This document shows, in pieces, positions 1 through 9,700 of a stretch of 64,000 nucleotides of DNA. Position 1 is the stretch's first letter. Each line of letters opens with the position of its first letter. The DNA is from Paeniglutamicibacter kerguelensis (GTDB lineage: Bacteria; Actinomycetota; Actinomycetes; Actinomycetales; Micrococcaceae), in the NCBI RefSeq assembly GCF_017876535.1, contig NZ_JAGIOF010000001.1, positions 3,224,001-3,288,000 of the forward strand. The letters run 5' to 3'. Below the pieces are notes generated by a model that did not search any database, had not been told where the DNA came from, and worked only from the letters and a program-made list of their open reading frames with translations. The position numbers and the translations under genes are program-made.

Positions 1-1056
1 GAGCACACCGACTACAACGACGGCTACGTGCTGCCGTTCGCCATCGACCGGGTTGCCCGGATTGCCGTCAAGATCCGCCATTCCGCCGAACCGCGCACCC
101 TGCGCGTGGCATCCACCATGGGAGGGGACGTCATCGAGGTGGACCTGGGCACGCTTGTGGCCGAAGACGTCACGCCATGGGCTCGCTATATCGCGGGCGT
201 GTTCTGGGCCTTTGAACAGAAGGGCTTCACGCTGCCGGGAGCCGACATCCTGCTTGATTCGACGGTTCCCATCGGCGCGGGGCTTTCGTCGTCCGCGGCC
301 ATCGAATGCTCGGTGGCCCTGGCCCTGAACGAAATGCTGCACTTGGGCCTGGGCCGCGAGGAACTGGTGCTGCTGTGCCAAAACGCGGAGAACAACTTTG
401 TCGGCGCACCCACCGGCACCCTCGACCAATCCGCGTCGCTGCTGAGCACCGCTGACCATGCGTTGTTCCTCGATTGCCGCACCCGCGAATCCCGACAGGT
501 GAACCTGCCCCTTGAAGCCGAGGGCCTGCAGATCCTGGTGATCGACACGCGCGTGAGCCACGCCCACGACTCCGGCGGCTACAAGGAACTGGTCGAGGCA
601 TGCACCCGCGGGGCCAGGGAACTGGGAGTTCCGGCGTTGCGCGATGTCGGCCCCGAACGGCTGCCCGAAGCCAAGCAGCGCCTGCACCCGGACATCTACC
701 GCCGCGTGCGTCACATCGTCACCGAGAACCAACGCGTGCTCGACACGATCGAGCAGCTGGATGCCAGCGGCCCTGCCGCAATCGGCGACTTGCTGTTGGC
801 AAGCCACGCCTCGATGCGGGACGACTTCGGGATCTCCTGCGAGGAACTGGACCTTGCAGTCGACGCCGCCATGGCGGCCGGGGCATTGGGCGCCCGCATG
901 ACGGGCGGCGGATTCGGCGGTTCGGCCATCGCCCTGGTGGAGTCCTCGCAGGCACAAGCCGTTTCCGAACGGGTGCTGAAGGACTTCGCCGAGGCCGGCT
1001 ACACCACCCCCGAAATTTTCGCGGTGGTGCCGGGGCCGGGAGCGCAGAAGCTTTAG
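1..1056 (+). CDS. galK: Galactokinase, 5'-truncated by the window edge
   Basis: Galactokinase phosphorylates D-galactose with ATP to galactose-1-phosphate, the first committed step of the cytoplasmic Leloir pathway. The frame is open from base 1 and begins inside the family signature EHTDYNDG, so the true start lies outside the window. About 351 residues are visible against roughly 385 in the family, so some 35-40 are missing. The GHMP-kinase ATP-binding motif PIGAGLSSSAA lies near visible residue 90, and the C-terminal glycine-rich motif TGGGFGGSAIAL near residue 300. A strong hairpin follows the stop codon, so this is probably the last gene of its transcript. The galT/galE context is not visible. 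The assignment is secure from motifs. Confidence 0.94.
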   Translation, partial: EHTDYNDGYVLPFAIDRVARIAVKIRHSAEPRTLRVASTMGGDVIEVDLGTLVAEDVTPWARYIAGVFWAFEQKGFTLPGADILLDSTVPIGAGLSSSAAIECSVALALNEMLHLGLGREELVLLCQNAENNFVGAPTGTLDQSASLLSTADHALFLDCRTRESRQVNLPLEAEGLQILVIDTRVSHAHDSGGYKELVEACTRGARELGVPALRDVGPERLPEAKQRLHPDIYRRVRHIVTENQRVLDTIEQLDASGPAAIGDLLLASHASMRDDFGISCEELDLAVDAAMAAGALGARMTGGGFGGSAIALVESSQAQAVSERVLKDFAEAGYTTPEIFAVVPGPGAQKL

Positions 1057-1092
1057 GTTTCGGGGGCCGGCAGGGCGCCGGCCCCCGAAACC
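1056..1092. terminator. Perfect 16-bp inverted repeat between convergent genes
   Basis: Arms 1056-1071 and 1077-1092 are perfectly complementary around a 5-nt loop. The hairpin starts at the last base of the galK stop codon and lies between galK and the convergent deacetylase gene. It is GC-rich with little U-tract, as is common for actinobacterial terminators, and could serve both strands. Confidence 0.8.
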
Positions 1093-1141
1093 CTGCATCT
1101 CTGGCCAGTTGCTCCAGCGGCTGGCAACAGGCGGGGACCGT

Positions 1142-2170
1142 TCAGCAGGGCAGGGAACTCGGCAGGCGGACCGGGGTCGAGGCAACCGCGCCCGTCCCGT
1201 CCGTGCCGTGGTAGGCCCTGCACAGTTTCACGCCGCGCTTGTTGAGGTTCTTGTTGATCTGGTGGAGGGAATCCGGCTCGAATCCGTACCACTGCATGTG
1301 CATCAGGACGGTGTCCCCGGGCTTGGCAGCAGATGCCCTGGCCACGGTTGTGGCCTTGGATTTCACGCTCCAATCCAAGGTGTCGCGCGACCAAGTCCAG
1401 ATGGCCATGCCAACCCTGGCATACGCGCAGGTCACGCTGGCGTCGACGGCACCAAAGGGAGGCCTGCCGAAGTTCGTGTGCACACCGCTTCCGCCCAGTT
1501 GCGCAGCTGCCGCCGCACAACTCAATTTGCGCAGGTCCAGGTGGCTGATGGAATGGTTGATCACCCATTGCCCCTTCGCGCGGGCCCGGGCGGCGATATC
1601 CACCCCGTAGCGCGACTTGAACGATGTGAGGCAGTTCCCGGTGGGTGCCAGCACCAATCCGATATTGTTTGCCGATGCGTAGTTGACGGCGCTCGTAAAC
1701 GCGCTCAGGGTGCGGGGACAATCGTCAAATGTCAGGACCACCCGCGAGGTCCGGTTGGGACCCTTCAGGCGGGGCGCCCGCGGTGCGACCGGGGTCTTGG
1801 TGCTAGTCGTGACATAGCTGTTGCTGACCCAGCCGGTGCGGCCCGCATAGGCGACTTTGTACCATCCATTGGTAGATCGCGCGGAGACCGGAACCACTTT
1901 TCCCGACGGAATCGTGAGCAGGATCTTGTGGCTCGTGGAGGAACCGGTTCGGAGGTTGACGTTTGCCGTGGTGCGCACCTTGGCGGGCACCGTTGCCAAA
2001 ATTACCCCAAGTGGTGGTGCAAGCGCTTCGGTCGACGAAAGGACATTGGCCGCTGATGCCGTCTCGGACGCCGAAGCGCTCAAGGGAACGGCCGTAGCCA
2101 TGAGTGCCGCCGCCAAAATCGTCCCGAGGATTCCGCGTACAAGCCCGTAGGTCGTGGTTTTGTTCAACAT
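1142..2170 (-). CDS. Secreted SH3 domain / NodB-type polysaccharide deacetylase
   Basis: This is a 342-residue predicted exported protein. Residues 1-35 form a signal peptide (hydrophobic core ILGTILAAALMA, cleavage near SASA). An SH3b-like domain covers about 65-120 (motif TANVNLRTGSS, then NGWYKVAY and GWVSNSY). A carbohydrate esterase 4 (NodB) domain covers about 140-320. CE4 hallmarks are visible: TFDDCP (catalytic and metal Asp), HSISH (metal His pair) and GRPPFG. CE4 enzymes remove acetyl groups from peptidoglycan or other N-acetylglucosamine polymers, and the SH3b module probably tethers it to the wall. The start has a good Shine-Dalgarno (GGAGG) just upstream. Its SH3b resembles the one in the VanY-like protein at 50846. 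The substrate is not determined by sequence. Confidence 0.85.
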   Translation of the reverse strand: MLNKTTTYGLVRGILGTILAAALMATAVPLSASASETASAANVLSSTEALAPPLGVILATVPAKVRTTANVNLRTGSSTSHKILLTIPSGKVVPVSARSTNGWYKVAYAGRTGWVSNSYVTTSTKTPVAPRAPRLKGPNRTSRVVLTFDDCPRTLSAFTSAVNYASANNIGLVLAPTGNCLTSFKSRYGVDIAARARAKGQWVINHSISHLDLRKLSCAAAAAQLGGSGVHTNFGRPPFGAVDASVTCAYARVGMAIWTWSRDTLDWSVKSKATTVARASAAKPGDTVLMHMQWYGFEPDSLHQINKNLNKRGVKLCRAYHGTDGTGAVASTPVRLPSSLPC

Positions 2171-2485
2171 GATCCTCCCCCCTTCGCGAGTTGAGCAACG
2201 TGAGGATTATGCGCCTTCAGTCTCTACCCCAGTCAGACCTGAGACAATGGCGGATGGGATTCGTGTGCCAATCGTTGAAATCGCCTTCCTGCATTGCTCA
2301 TGGCTAACGATTCCAAGACTCGCACAGCTGGTGCTGGACATGTCTCTTCAGGCAATGCAGCAGGCTCGTTCCAGTACTCCCAGCCAATTCACCGGCATCC
2401 CGTCTAGCGTTTAAGCGAATAGGTTCAAGCCGCGAAGGGATGCTCCGTCGGCAGCGCAACCACTTCGGTGCGGGAGGGGATCCTG
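2171..2485. other. Gene-free divergent intergenic region
   Basis: The region separates the divergent deacetylase gene and the small gene at 2486. It must hold both promoters, but I see no convincing -35/-10 pair, operator or RNA motif. Short open frames here lack ribosome binding sites and family resemblance. Confidence 0.5.
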
Positions 2486-2902
2486 ATGGATAACGTAGCC
2501 ATTGTCCACTACCAACGCGATGCATATTCCAAGGTGCTGGCCATGGAACTTGCGGACAAATTGCGGGTCTACGAGTTGCGTGGAGAACTTCGTGACGTCG
2601 CCCACGCCTCGGCGCACGAACTAATCTACTTTGACGCCGTGGTGCTCGCCGGCCCCCTTCATTTTTCCCGAATGCACGGGCTGTCCCTGATCAAGGCATC
2701 ATTTGGCTTCAAACCGACGGCATTGCTGTTGACCGGCATCGGGGACACCGACCGGGTCCTGCGCCTCTTGCCCAAGCACATGCGCGGCGAGGTTCCGGTG
2801 TTTGCTGTAGACGCAACGCAGCCAACGCTCACGAGGCTCGATCCACTGGTCACGTGGTTGCGCAGCATGATTGGCACGACCGGTTACAGATGGACGGGTT
2901 AA
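2486..2902 (+). CDS. Small hypothetical protein, possibly flavodoxin-like
   Basis: This is a 138-residue soluble protein that I do not recognise with certainty. The ATG at 2486 is preferred over an upstream GTG (2468) because a GGGAGGGGA ribosome binding site lies 5 bases before it. An alternating beta/alpha pattern (an N-terminal strand NVAIVHYQ, then YFDAVVLAGPLHF followed by a helix) is reminiscent of flavodoxin-like folds such as HemG-type proteins. The usual T/S-x-T-G-x-T phosphate-binding loop is absent. No membrane segment or signal peptide is seen. The gene stands alone and a strong hairpin ends it. Confidence 0.6.
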   Translation: MDNVAIVHYQRDAYSKVLAMELADKLRVYELRGELRDVAHASAHELIYFDAVVLAGPLHFSRMHGLSLIKASFGFKPTALLLTGIGDTDRVLRLLPKHMRGEVPVFAVDATQPTLTRLDPLVTWLRSMIGTTGYRWTG

Positions 2903-2971
2903 CCGCGGTTGCCTGCCGGGCGCGGCTTCCGGCACGAGCGGTGATGCGCCCCATCGGCTAAAAATGTCCAC

Positions 2972-3008
2972 CACTCGACCGGCCAGGGATTTCCTGGCCG
3001 GTCGAGTG
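2972..3008. terminator. Perfect 16-bp hairpin
   Basis: Arms 2972-2987 and 2993-3008 pair perfectly around a 5-nt loop (GATTT). It lies 70 bases after the stop of the small gene at 2486-2902 and is a likely terminator for it. Confidence 0.78.
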
Positions 3009-3495
3009 TTGGTCCTGCCGCTGTCCGTCGGCGCGTTCCTCATGGGCCTGCCACCTTCGCGGTTGATGCAATCGCCCCGCTGTTGTGCAGGCTCGCCCTC
3101 CGGCAAACGAACCCGGGATCCTCCGGCCCGTTGAAGTCCGCGAGAGCGCTCGAGGCAGCAAGCGCCCCGCCACTTCAGCGCAGACGATGATGGACGGAGA
3201 CAAGGGAACATGTCTCAAAAAGCTGGAGGCTTTCGAGATGCCGGATATCTTGTTGTCTTGCGGCCCGTTCACAGAATGAAATCTCGGATCCCGCAGTTCA
3301 CGGATCCAACGCCTTGCCGGGAGGTTCGCTTGAACCCGCAACATCTCGTGTGCACTCAGCCGAATCCCCGTCTCCCGCGTCAGGATGGAATGCAAAGAAG
3401 AACCAGTCCCCCGCGCACCCTTTCAACTCGTTTGCACGCCGGTGCAGCACCACCCTTACAAAAACCCGGGCCAGGTCGGGTCTCCCGGATCGTTG
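3009..3495. other. Gene-free stretch
   Basis: About 490 bases lie between the hairpin and the 3' end of the glycolate-oxidase-type gene. Open frames on both strands show no recognisable domain or ribosome binding site. It may be degenerate coding sequence, but nothing identifiable remains. Confidence 0.45.
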
Positions 3496-4917
3496 CTATG
3501 GCGTCGTTTGAAGATTCGTGAATGGCGGACCGCACAAAATGGCTTTCCCTGGGTTGAAAATGCCGTGCGGGTCAAAGAGATTCTTGACACTGCGTTGCAG
3601 GCCTGAAACATCTTCTCCCTGCTCCAGCCCCAGCCAGCGTAATTTGTACTGACCAATGCCGTGCTCTCCGGTTATGGTGCCGCCCAGTTCCAAGGCCTTG
3701 GCGATTGATTCGTCCAAGGCTGCGTTCAGTGCAGCAATGCCTTGCAAGTCCATTCCCGGCACCCAAAAGGTGGGATGCAAATTTCCGTCTCCGGCGTGCG
3801 CAATCACGCGCAGACCGACCCCATGTCTTCTCGACATCTCTTCAAGCGCGGTGATGTAGTAAACCAACTGTGACCGTGGCACTGCAATGTCTTCGCCCAC
3901 ACGGTTCTCGGCGTCGACATCAAGGCCGCGGTTGTTCCTCCGTAGTTCAACCAGTTGCTCAGCCTCGGCGGGATCCTCTTGGATGACGAGCCCGCCCAAC
4001 TTACCCAATGCCGTTTCGGCGATCGCCACCTCGGCGTCTGCTCCCAAGCCGTCAAATTGAATCAACAGCAACGCCGTCCCACGGCTTGCTAGGTTGCTGC
4101 CGTTGCGGAAATCAAGCTCTTCAAGGGACGGGCCGTCCAGGAGTTCCAGAATGCAGGGTTGGACACGTTCACGGCCTAGGGCTAGGACTCCCGCAGCTGC
4201 GCTCTGGACATCGGGGAAGAACACGGCCAACGTGCGCACGACGGTGGGCAGGTACTTCAGCCTTACGGTGGCCCCGACTACTATTCCCAAGGTTCCTTCC
4301 GAGCCGACGAACAGGCTTGTCAGGTCGTACCCGGCTACGCCTTTGAAGGTCCTGTGCCCGGTGTGGATGAGCCGGCCGTCGGCCAGCACCACATCCAAGG
4401 CCAGCACTGCGTCACGGGTTACTCCATATTTGGCGCATCGCAGCCCTCCGGCGTTCGTGGCAATGTTGCCCCCGATGGTGGAAATCTTGTAGCTGGCGGG
4501 GTCGGGGGCAAACATCAGGCCGTGTTGGGCTGCGGCATCATTGAGTGCGGCGTTGATGACACCGGGTTCCACCCGGGCAATCTCATCGGCAGGGTTGAGC
4601 TCGATGATCTTGTTCATTCGGTCAAGGCTTAGGACGATGCAGCCGAGTGTGGCGTGTGCCCCGCCGGATACGCCTGTTCCGGCTCCGCGGGGAACGATCG
4701 GCACTCTGTACCGGGCAGCGAGGCGGACCACTGCCTGTACGTCCTCCACTGATTCGGCGAAGACGACAGCCACCGGCTCTTGGTAGTCAGTCACTGGGCC
4801 TTGGTCGATTGCATAGCGTGATAATTCCGCAGGGGCCACACTGACCTGGTCGAACCGTACGGCTTCCCTCAGTTCTCGCCCAAATTCTTCGCCCATGGGA
4901 CCATATGCCGCTGTCAT
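3496..4917 (-). CDS. FAD-linked (D)-2-hydroxyacid dehydrogenase, GlcD-like
   Basis: This is a 473-residue flavoprotein of the VAO/PCMH family, close in size and architecture to glycolate oxidase subunit GlcD and bacterial D-lactate dehydrogenases. It would oxidise a D-2-hydroxyacid to the 2-oxoacid with an FAD cofactor. The FAD-binding PCMH domain occupies about residues 40-220 (PRGAGTGVSGG is the diphosphate-binding loop, and IGGNIATNAGG follows). The FAD-oxidase C-terminal domain runs to the end and carries the conserved GEHGIGQYK motif. The frame extends upstream to 5040, but the ATG at 4917 has an AGGA site 5 bases before it and matches the family length. A decayed metallo-beta-lactamase-fold gene lies 74 bases upstream on the same strand. 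GlcE/GlcF partners are absent, which favours a single-subunit enzyme. The exact substrate is unknown. Confidence 0.85.
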   Translation of the reverse strand: MTAAYGPMGEEFGRELREAVRFDQVSVAPAELSRYAIDQGPVTDYQEPVAVVFAESVEDVQAVVRLAARYRVPIVPRGAGTGVSGGAHATLGCIVLSLDRMNKIIELNPADEIARVEPGVINAALNDAAAQHGLMFAPDPASYKISTIGGNIATNAGGLRCAKYGVTRDAVLALDVVLADGRLIHTGHRTFKGVAGYDLTSLFVGSEGTLGIVVGATVRLKYLPTVVRTLAVFFPDVQSAAAGVLALGRERVQPCILELLDGPSLEELDFRNGSNLASRGTALLLIQFDGLGADAEVAIAETALGKLGGLVIQEDPAEAEQLVELRRNNRGLDVDAENRVGEDIAVPRSQLVYYITALEEMSRRHGVGLRVIAHAGDGNLHPTFWVPGMDLQGIAALNAALDESIAKALELGGTITGEHGIGQYKLRWLGLEQGEDVSGLQRSVKNLFDPHGIFNPGKAILCGPPFTNLQTTP

Positions 4918-4990
4918 GTCATTCCTAACTTTTCTGCTGCCGACCGGGGCCGTGCGGAGCTGTTTTCTGCCCTCTTGCGCCGACTCGGAA

Positions 4991-5735
4991 TTAGACTCGT
5001 TCCAGGTATTCATCAGCGATCGCGCGCAACTGTTCCGCATTCAGCACGGGCCCGTGTCCAGCAAAGGCATCAGTTACGTCTTGGCGCAGCAATCTGTCCA
5101 TGGTGAGTCGGTAGTCGGCGGGGTTGGCGCCGTTGATCGTGTCCAGGAGCCGGCCCTCATGCATGGTGTCTCCCGTAAACGACCACCGCCTTTGTCTATC
5201 GTAAAGGCAATTGCTTCCAGGGGAATGTCCCGGTGTACCAGTCACTTCGAGCGTGTAGTCAATCGAGTCGATCGTGCCCCCGTCCTTTAGCAGTCTCGTC
5301 GGCGTGACAGGGTTGATCTGATGCTGCGTGGTGTCTTAACCGGGGTAAGGCATACGGCGTCGCATTGAGGTCGCTTCATTCGGGGGACTTCGATTCCCAA
5401 CAACCCGTATATTGTCGCCGTGTCCAAAGAAACGGGTTGCGGCGAGGTCAGAGCCTCGGATTCAGAGTGAGGGATGGCAACGTCCCCAAACATATGCTCC
5501 GCCCGCATGGTCCAAATACCCATGGGTGATGACCACTTGTGGTTCCCGTTCGAATATCTGAGGTATGGCTTGGCGCAGTGGCACTATTCCCAGTCCTGTT
5601 TCGATAACCAGGTCGCTGGTTCGTCCACGTAACCACCCAATATTTGATTGGAGCATCGGACAGACAGGGGCCCATGATCCTTGTCAGACCGGGACGCACT
5701 TTTTCGAGGATGTACCACTTAGCGTTGGGGTGCAT
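4991..5735 (-). pseudogene. Decayed metallo-beta-lactamase-fold hydrolase
   Basis: Fragments of one MBL-fold protein are spread over different frames in the correct order on the minus strand. The first (about 5735-5640) reads KWYILEKVRPGLTRIMG. A second (about 5656-5490) holds THGYLDHAGG, the THxHxDH metal motif with its first variable His replaced by Tyr. A third (about 5520-5330) reads EHMFGDVAIPHSESE. The last (about 5325-4991) holds TGTPGHSPGS, GDTMHEG and AGHGPVL, the remaining metal-binding motifs. At least three frameshifts are needed to join them, and an in-frame stop lies upstream of the last fragment. It probably once encoded a roughly 245-residue hydrolase co-transcribed with the GlcD-like gene downstream. 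Sequencing error cannot be excluded but would need several independent indels. Confidence 0.8.
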
Positions 5736-5780
5736 TGGCCCCTGGCTGACGGGACAATGGGATCCCTGGCCCCCTCGTTG

Positions 5781-6599
5781 CTACGTCAGGTCCCAGAGCA
5801 TGCGGTAGTAGGCGATGCGTTCCGCATCGGGCTGGATGCCGTACGCCTCGTAGACCAGGCGTTCGTAGCCGAGACCGTAGTTCCATTCGGTGCTCCAGGC
5901 AGCGACGGCAAGGTCCGCCCAGCGGTCGGCAACCCCGATTGCCCCCAGGTCCACGTGCCCGGCAAAATTCCCGTCCCGGTCCAACAGGGTGTTCGGAGCA
6001 CACGCGTCCCCATGGCACACCACCAGTTTGTCTATCGGCGGCGGTGTGCAAAGCATTTTGCGTGCCTGTTCCACGGTGAACCGCGAATAGCCATTCCCCC
6101 AGTCCGCCGGGGATCCACCCGAAGCGATGCGCGCCTCGAACCCCTCCAGACGGTCCACCACCGACCAGGAAAAGCGGCAGCCTTCCACCGGAAGCGCATC
6201 GTGCAGGGCCCGCAGGCCGGCACCTATGGCGCGGGCGGCCTGTTCGGGGCGGGCGACCCACACCGGATCCACCGCAGAGGCCCCAGCCATCGCCCGGGTC
6301 GCCAGCCAGCTTCCCTGCTCATCGGCCCCCTGTTCCAACACCTCCGGCACCGGGCTGAAACGCCCGGCCCATTCCATCCTCGCGGCTTCCCTGGCAAAGT
6401 CGCTCTCCGGCGTTCCCGCGGCGGCGTACTTCACATATCGTTCCCGCCCGGTGCCTTCACCCATCCTGAACGTCACGCCACCCACCCCGTTGACCCAGAC
6501 AGGCCGGATGGAGTCACCCTGGGCGAGGGCCAGCAGTCTTTCCGGAACAAGAACGCCGTGTTCGGGGATAAAGGCCAGCGGTTTCACACTCATGTTCAA
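5781..6599 (-). CDS. APH(3')-like aminoglycoside phosphotransferase family protein
   Basis: This 272-residue protein has the APH fold and the size of APH(3') kanamycin kinases, which transfer phosphate from ATP to the 3'-hydroxyl of aminoglycosides. The catalytic (Brenner-type) motif HGDACAPNTLL lies near residue 195. The metal-binding segment HVDLGAIGVADRWADLA follows near 215. The C-terminal IAYYRMLWDLT resembles the APH(3') C-terminus. The order and spacing of these motifs match the APH(3') class better than choline or homoserine kinases. It is transcribed divergently from the mannosidase gene at 6722 and is not accompanied by mobile-element signatures, so it is probably a resident gene. 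Whether it confers resistance or acts on another hydroxylated substrate is not shown by sequence. ATGs at 6599 and 6593 are both possible starts. Confidence 0.78.
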   Translation of the reverse strand: MNMSVKPLAFIPEHGVLVPERLLALAQGDSIRPVWVNGVGGVTFRMGEGTGRERYVKYAAAGTPESDFAREAARMEWAGRFSPVPEVLEQGADEQGSWLATRAMAGASAVDPVWVARPEQAARAIGAGLRALHDALPVEGCRFSWSVVDRLEGFEARIASGGSPADWGNGYSRFTVEQARKMLCTPPPIDKLVVCHGDACAPNTLLDRDGNFAGHVDLGAIGVADRWADLAVAAWSTEWNYGLGYERLVYEAYGIQPDAERIAYYRMLWDLT

Positions 6600-6721
6600 A
6601 TGATCCCCTAGTCAGGAGGGTGCCGTGACAGGCGGCATGCCCGTGGCAAAGAAAATCTCCATTGACTCGATTTTGCTGTAACAATGAGGTGACATATCCG
6701 TTTAGGGCTGAGAGGCTTTCC

Positions 6722-9700
6722 ATGCATGATCAAACGTCCCTCACAATCGGCCGCGCCAGGCGCGTGCTTGAGGAACGAATCCGCCCGGCCATCCACTCAA
6801 GCCCCCGGCCGGCGACCGTGTCATTTCATGAATTGCCTTCCGAGCCCGTCCCTGCGCGCGAGGGCCTGGAGCTGGACTATGAGCCCTACCGTGTGGGAAG
6901 CGCCTGGGGAGCGGCCTGGGGAACGACGTGGTTCCAGGTTCGCGCCACGGTGCCCGTCGAATGGAGCGGCAAGCGCGTCGAGCTCCTGGTGGATCTCGGT
7001 TTCGATGTCTCCAAAACAGGCTTCCAATGCGAGGGCCTCGTTTACAGGCCGGATGGATCGACCATCAAGTCTGTGAACCCGCGCAATCAATGGGTGCCGG
7101 TCACCGATTCGGCAGCCGGCGGCGAAGAGGTGCTGCTGTTCGTTGAAGCCGCTTCCAACCCGGTGCTGCTCGAGGACCACCCGTTCCTCCCCACTCAGGA
7201 AGGCGACATCCGCACGTCTTCAAGGGAACCGCTGTACCGAACCCGGCGATTCGATCTTGCCGTCCTTGAACACGAGGTATTCGAGCTCGCGCTGGACCTT
7301 GACGTGCTTCTGGAACTGCAGGCGGAGCTGCCGGCCGGAACCCGCCGGGCACAAATCCACCAGGCCATGGATGATTCCCTGGACGAACTGGACCTGCAGG
7401 ACATCGCGGGGACCGCCGCCGCGGCCCGTGCAAAGCTCGCGCCGGCCCTCTGCACCCCGGCGGCCGCAAGCTCCCACGCGCTTTCGGCGGTCGGCCACGC
7501 CCACATCGATTCGGCGTGGCTGTGGCCGGTGCGCGAAACCATGCGCAAGGTGGCCCGCACCTGCTCCTCAATGCTCGAGCTCATCGAGGAGGACCCCGAC
7601 TTCATCTACGGCATGTCCAGCGCCCAGCAATACAAGTGGCTGAAGGTTCAGTACCCGGAGATCTTCGCCAGGATCAAGACTGCTGTAGCCAAGGGCCGCT
7701 TCGTGCCGCTCGGCGGCATGTGGGTCGAATCGGACACCGTCATGCCCTCGGGAGAATCCCTGGTCCGGCAATTCCTGTACGGGCAGAACTTCTTCAGGAA
7801 GGAATTCGGCATCAGCTGCGACGGCGTCTGGCTGCCGGACAGCTTCGGCTACTCCCCCGCGCTGCCGCAGCTCACCCGCCGCGCTGGATTCGAGTGGTTC
7901 TTTACCCAGAAGATTTCCTGGAACCAGGTCAACAAGTTCCCGCACCACAGCTTTGCCTGGGAGGGAATCGACGGGTCGCGGATCTTCACCCACTTCCCGC
8001 CCATGGACACCTACAACTCGCAGCTCTCGGGCGCCGAGGTCGCGCTGGCCGAACACCAGTTCCGCGACGCCCGCGCCACCTCGGGCTCGATCGCCCCCGT
8101 GGGCTGGGGCGACGGCGGCGGCGGAACCACCCGCGAGATGACCGGCAGGGCCTCCCGCATGGCAGACCTCGAGGGCAGCCCCACGGTCCGCTGGGAACAC
8201 CCCAACACCTTCTTCGAGCGTGCCAAGGAAGAGTCCGTGCAGCCGCCGGTCTGGGTCGGCGAACTGTACCTGGAATTGCACCGTGCGACGCTCACCTCGC
8301 AGCACAAGATGAAGGCCGGCAACCGCCGCACCGAGCACCTCTTGGTGGAAGCCGAACTGTGGTGCACCACCGCGGCGCAGTACGGGGACTTCGAGTACCC
8401 CTACGACGAACTCGATGCACTCTGGGAGTCGGTGTTGCTGCACCAGTTCCACGACATCCTGCCCGGCACCTCCATCGCGTGGGTCCACCGCGAGGCGGTC
8501 GCCGAGTACGAACGCATCATCGCCGCAACACAGCTGGTCATTGAGCGGGCACTGGGCGCGCTTGCCGGAGAGGGCGACAAACAAATTTCGGTGAACCCGG
8601 CCGGCATCGCGGGAACCGTTGCGGCCGGCGGCGGCCGCGAGGCGAAGCCCAACCGGCTGCCCGCCGTCCAGGTGACCTCGGACGGCTCGGGCGTCAGGCT
8701 GCTCAACGAGCTCGTTGACATCCGTTTCTCCCCGGAGGGACTCATCACCTCGGCGGTCGACCTGGCCACCGGACGCGAGGCGATCGCGCAGGGCCAGGTG
8801 GCGAACCTGCTGCAGCTGCACCAGGACTTCCCCAACCAGTGGGACGCCTGGGACGTGGACAAGTTCTACAGGAACCGGGTCACCGACCTGCGCGAAATCA
8901 CCTCGATGGACGCCACGGAAAACCCCGACGGAAGCGCCGTGCTGGAAATCGTTCGCCCGATCTCCGCGGATTCGACGGTGCGCCAAACCATCGTGCTGGA
9001 ACCGGGATCCCGTACCCTGTCATTCCGTCAGGTCACCGATTGGCATGAAACCGAGAAATTCCTCAAGGTGGCGTTCTCGCTGGACATCCGGGCCGAGCAC
9101 ACGATTGCCGAGACCCAGTTCGGGCACTTCAAGCGGGTCACCCACACCAACACCAGTTGGGAAGCGGCAAAGTTCGAAACCTCGATGCACCGCTTCATCC
9201 AGGTCGAGGAACCGGGCTTCGGCGTCGGACTGGTCAACGACTCGAGCTACGGCTACGACGTGACCCGCCAGGTCGACGAGCAGGCCAACGTGACAACCAC
9301 CGCCAGGCTTTCGCTGCTTCGCGCCCCGCGCTTCCCGGACCCCGAGGCAGACCAGGGCCTCCACGAACACCGCTACGGCATGGTGGTCGGGGCCGACATC
9401 GGGCAGACAATAGCCGCTGGTGTTTCCCTGAACGCACCGGGCCGTCTGGTTTCGGGCGGCGGCGGATTCGATCCCCTCGTCTCGATCGACGGGGAGGGTT
9501 TGCTGCTTTCCTCGGTGAAACTCGCAGCCGACCGCTCCGGGGACGTCATCGTTCGACTCCATGAGTCCCTCGGCCGCCGCGCCTCCGGGGCATTGAGCCT
9601 CAACACGCAGGCCAACGGGTGGACAACCGCGAGCCTGATCGAGGACGTGCTTCAGGACGCACCACGCGGGGAGGGCACAACCGTTTCATTGGACCTGAAG

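Noticed and set aside
7568..8986. Long minus-strand open frame antisense to the GH38 gene
   Set aside because: The plus strand encodes all GH38 motifs in order, and the antisense frame is a composition artefact.
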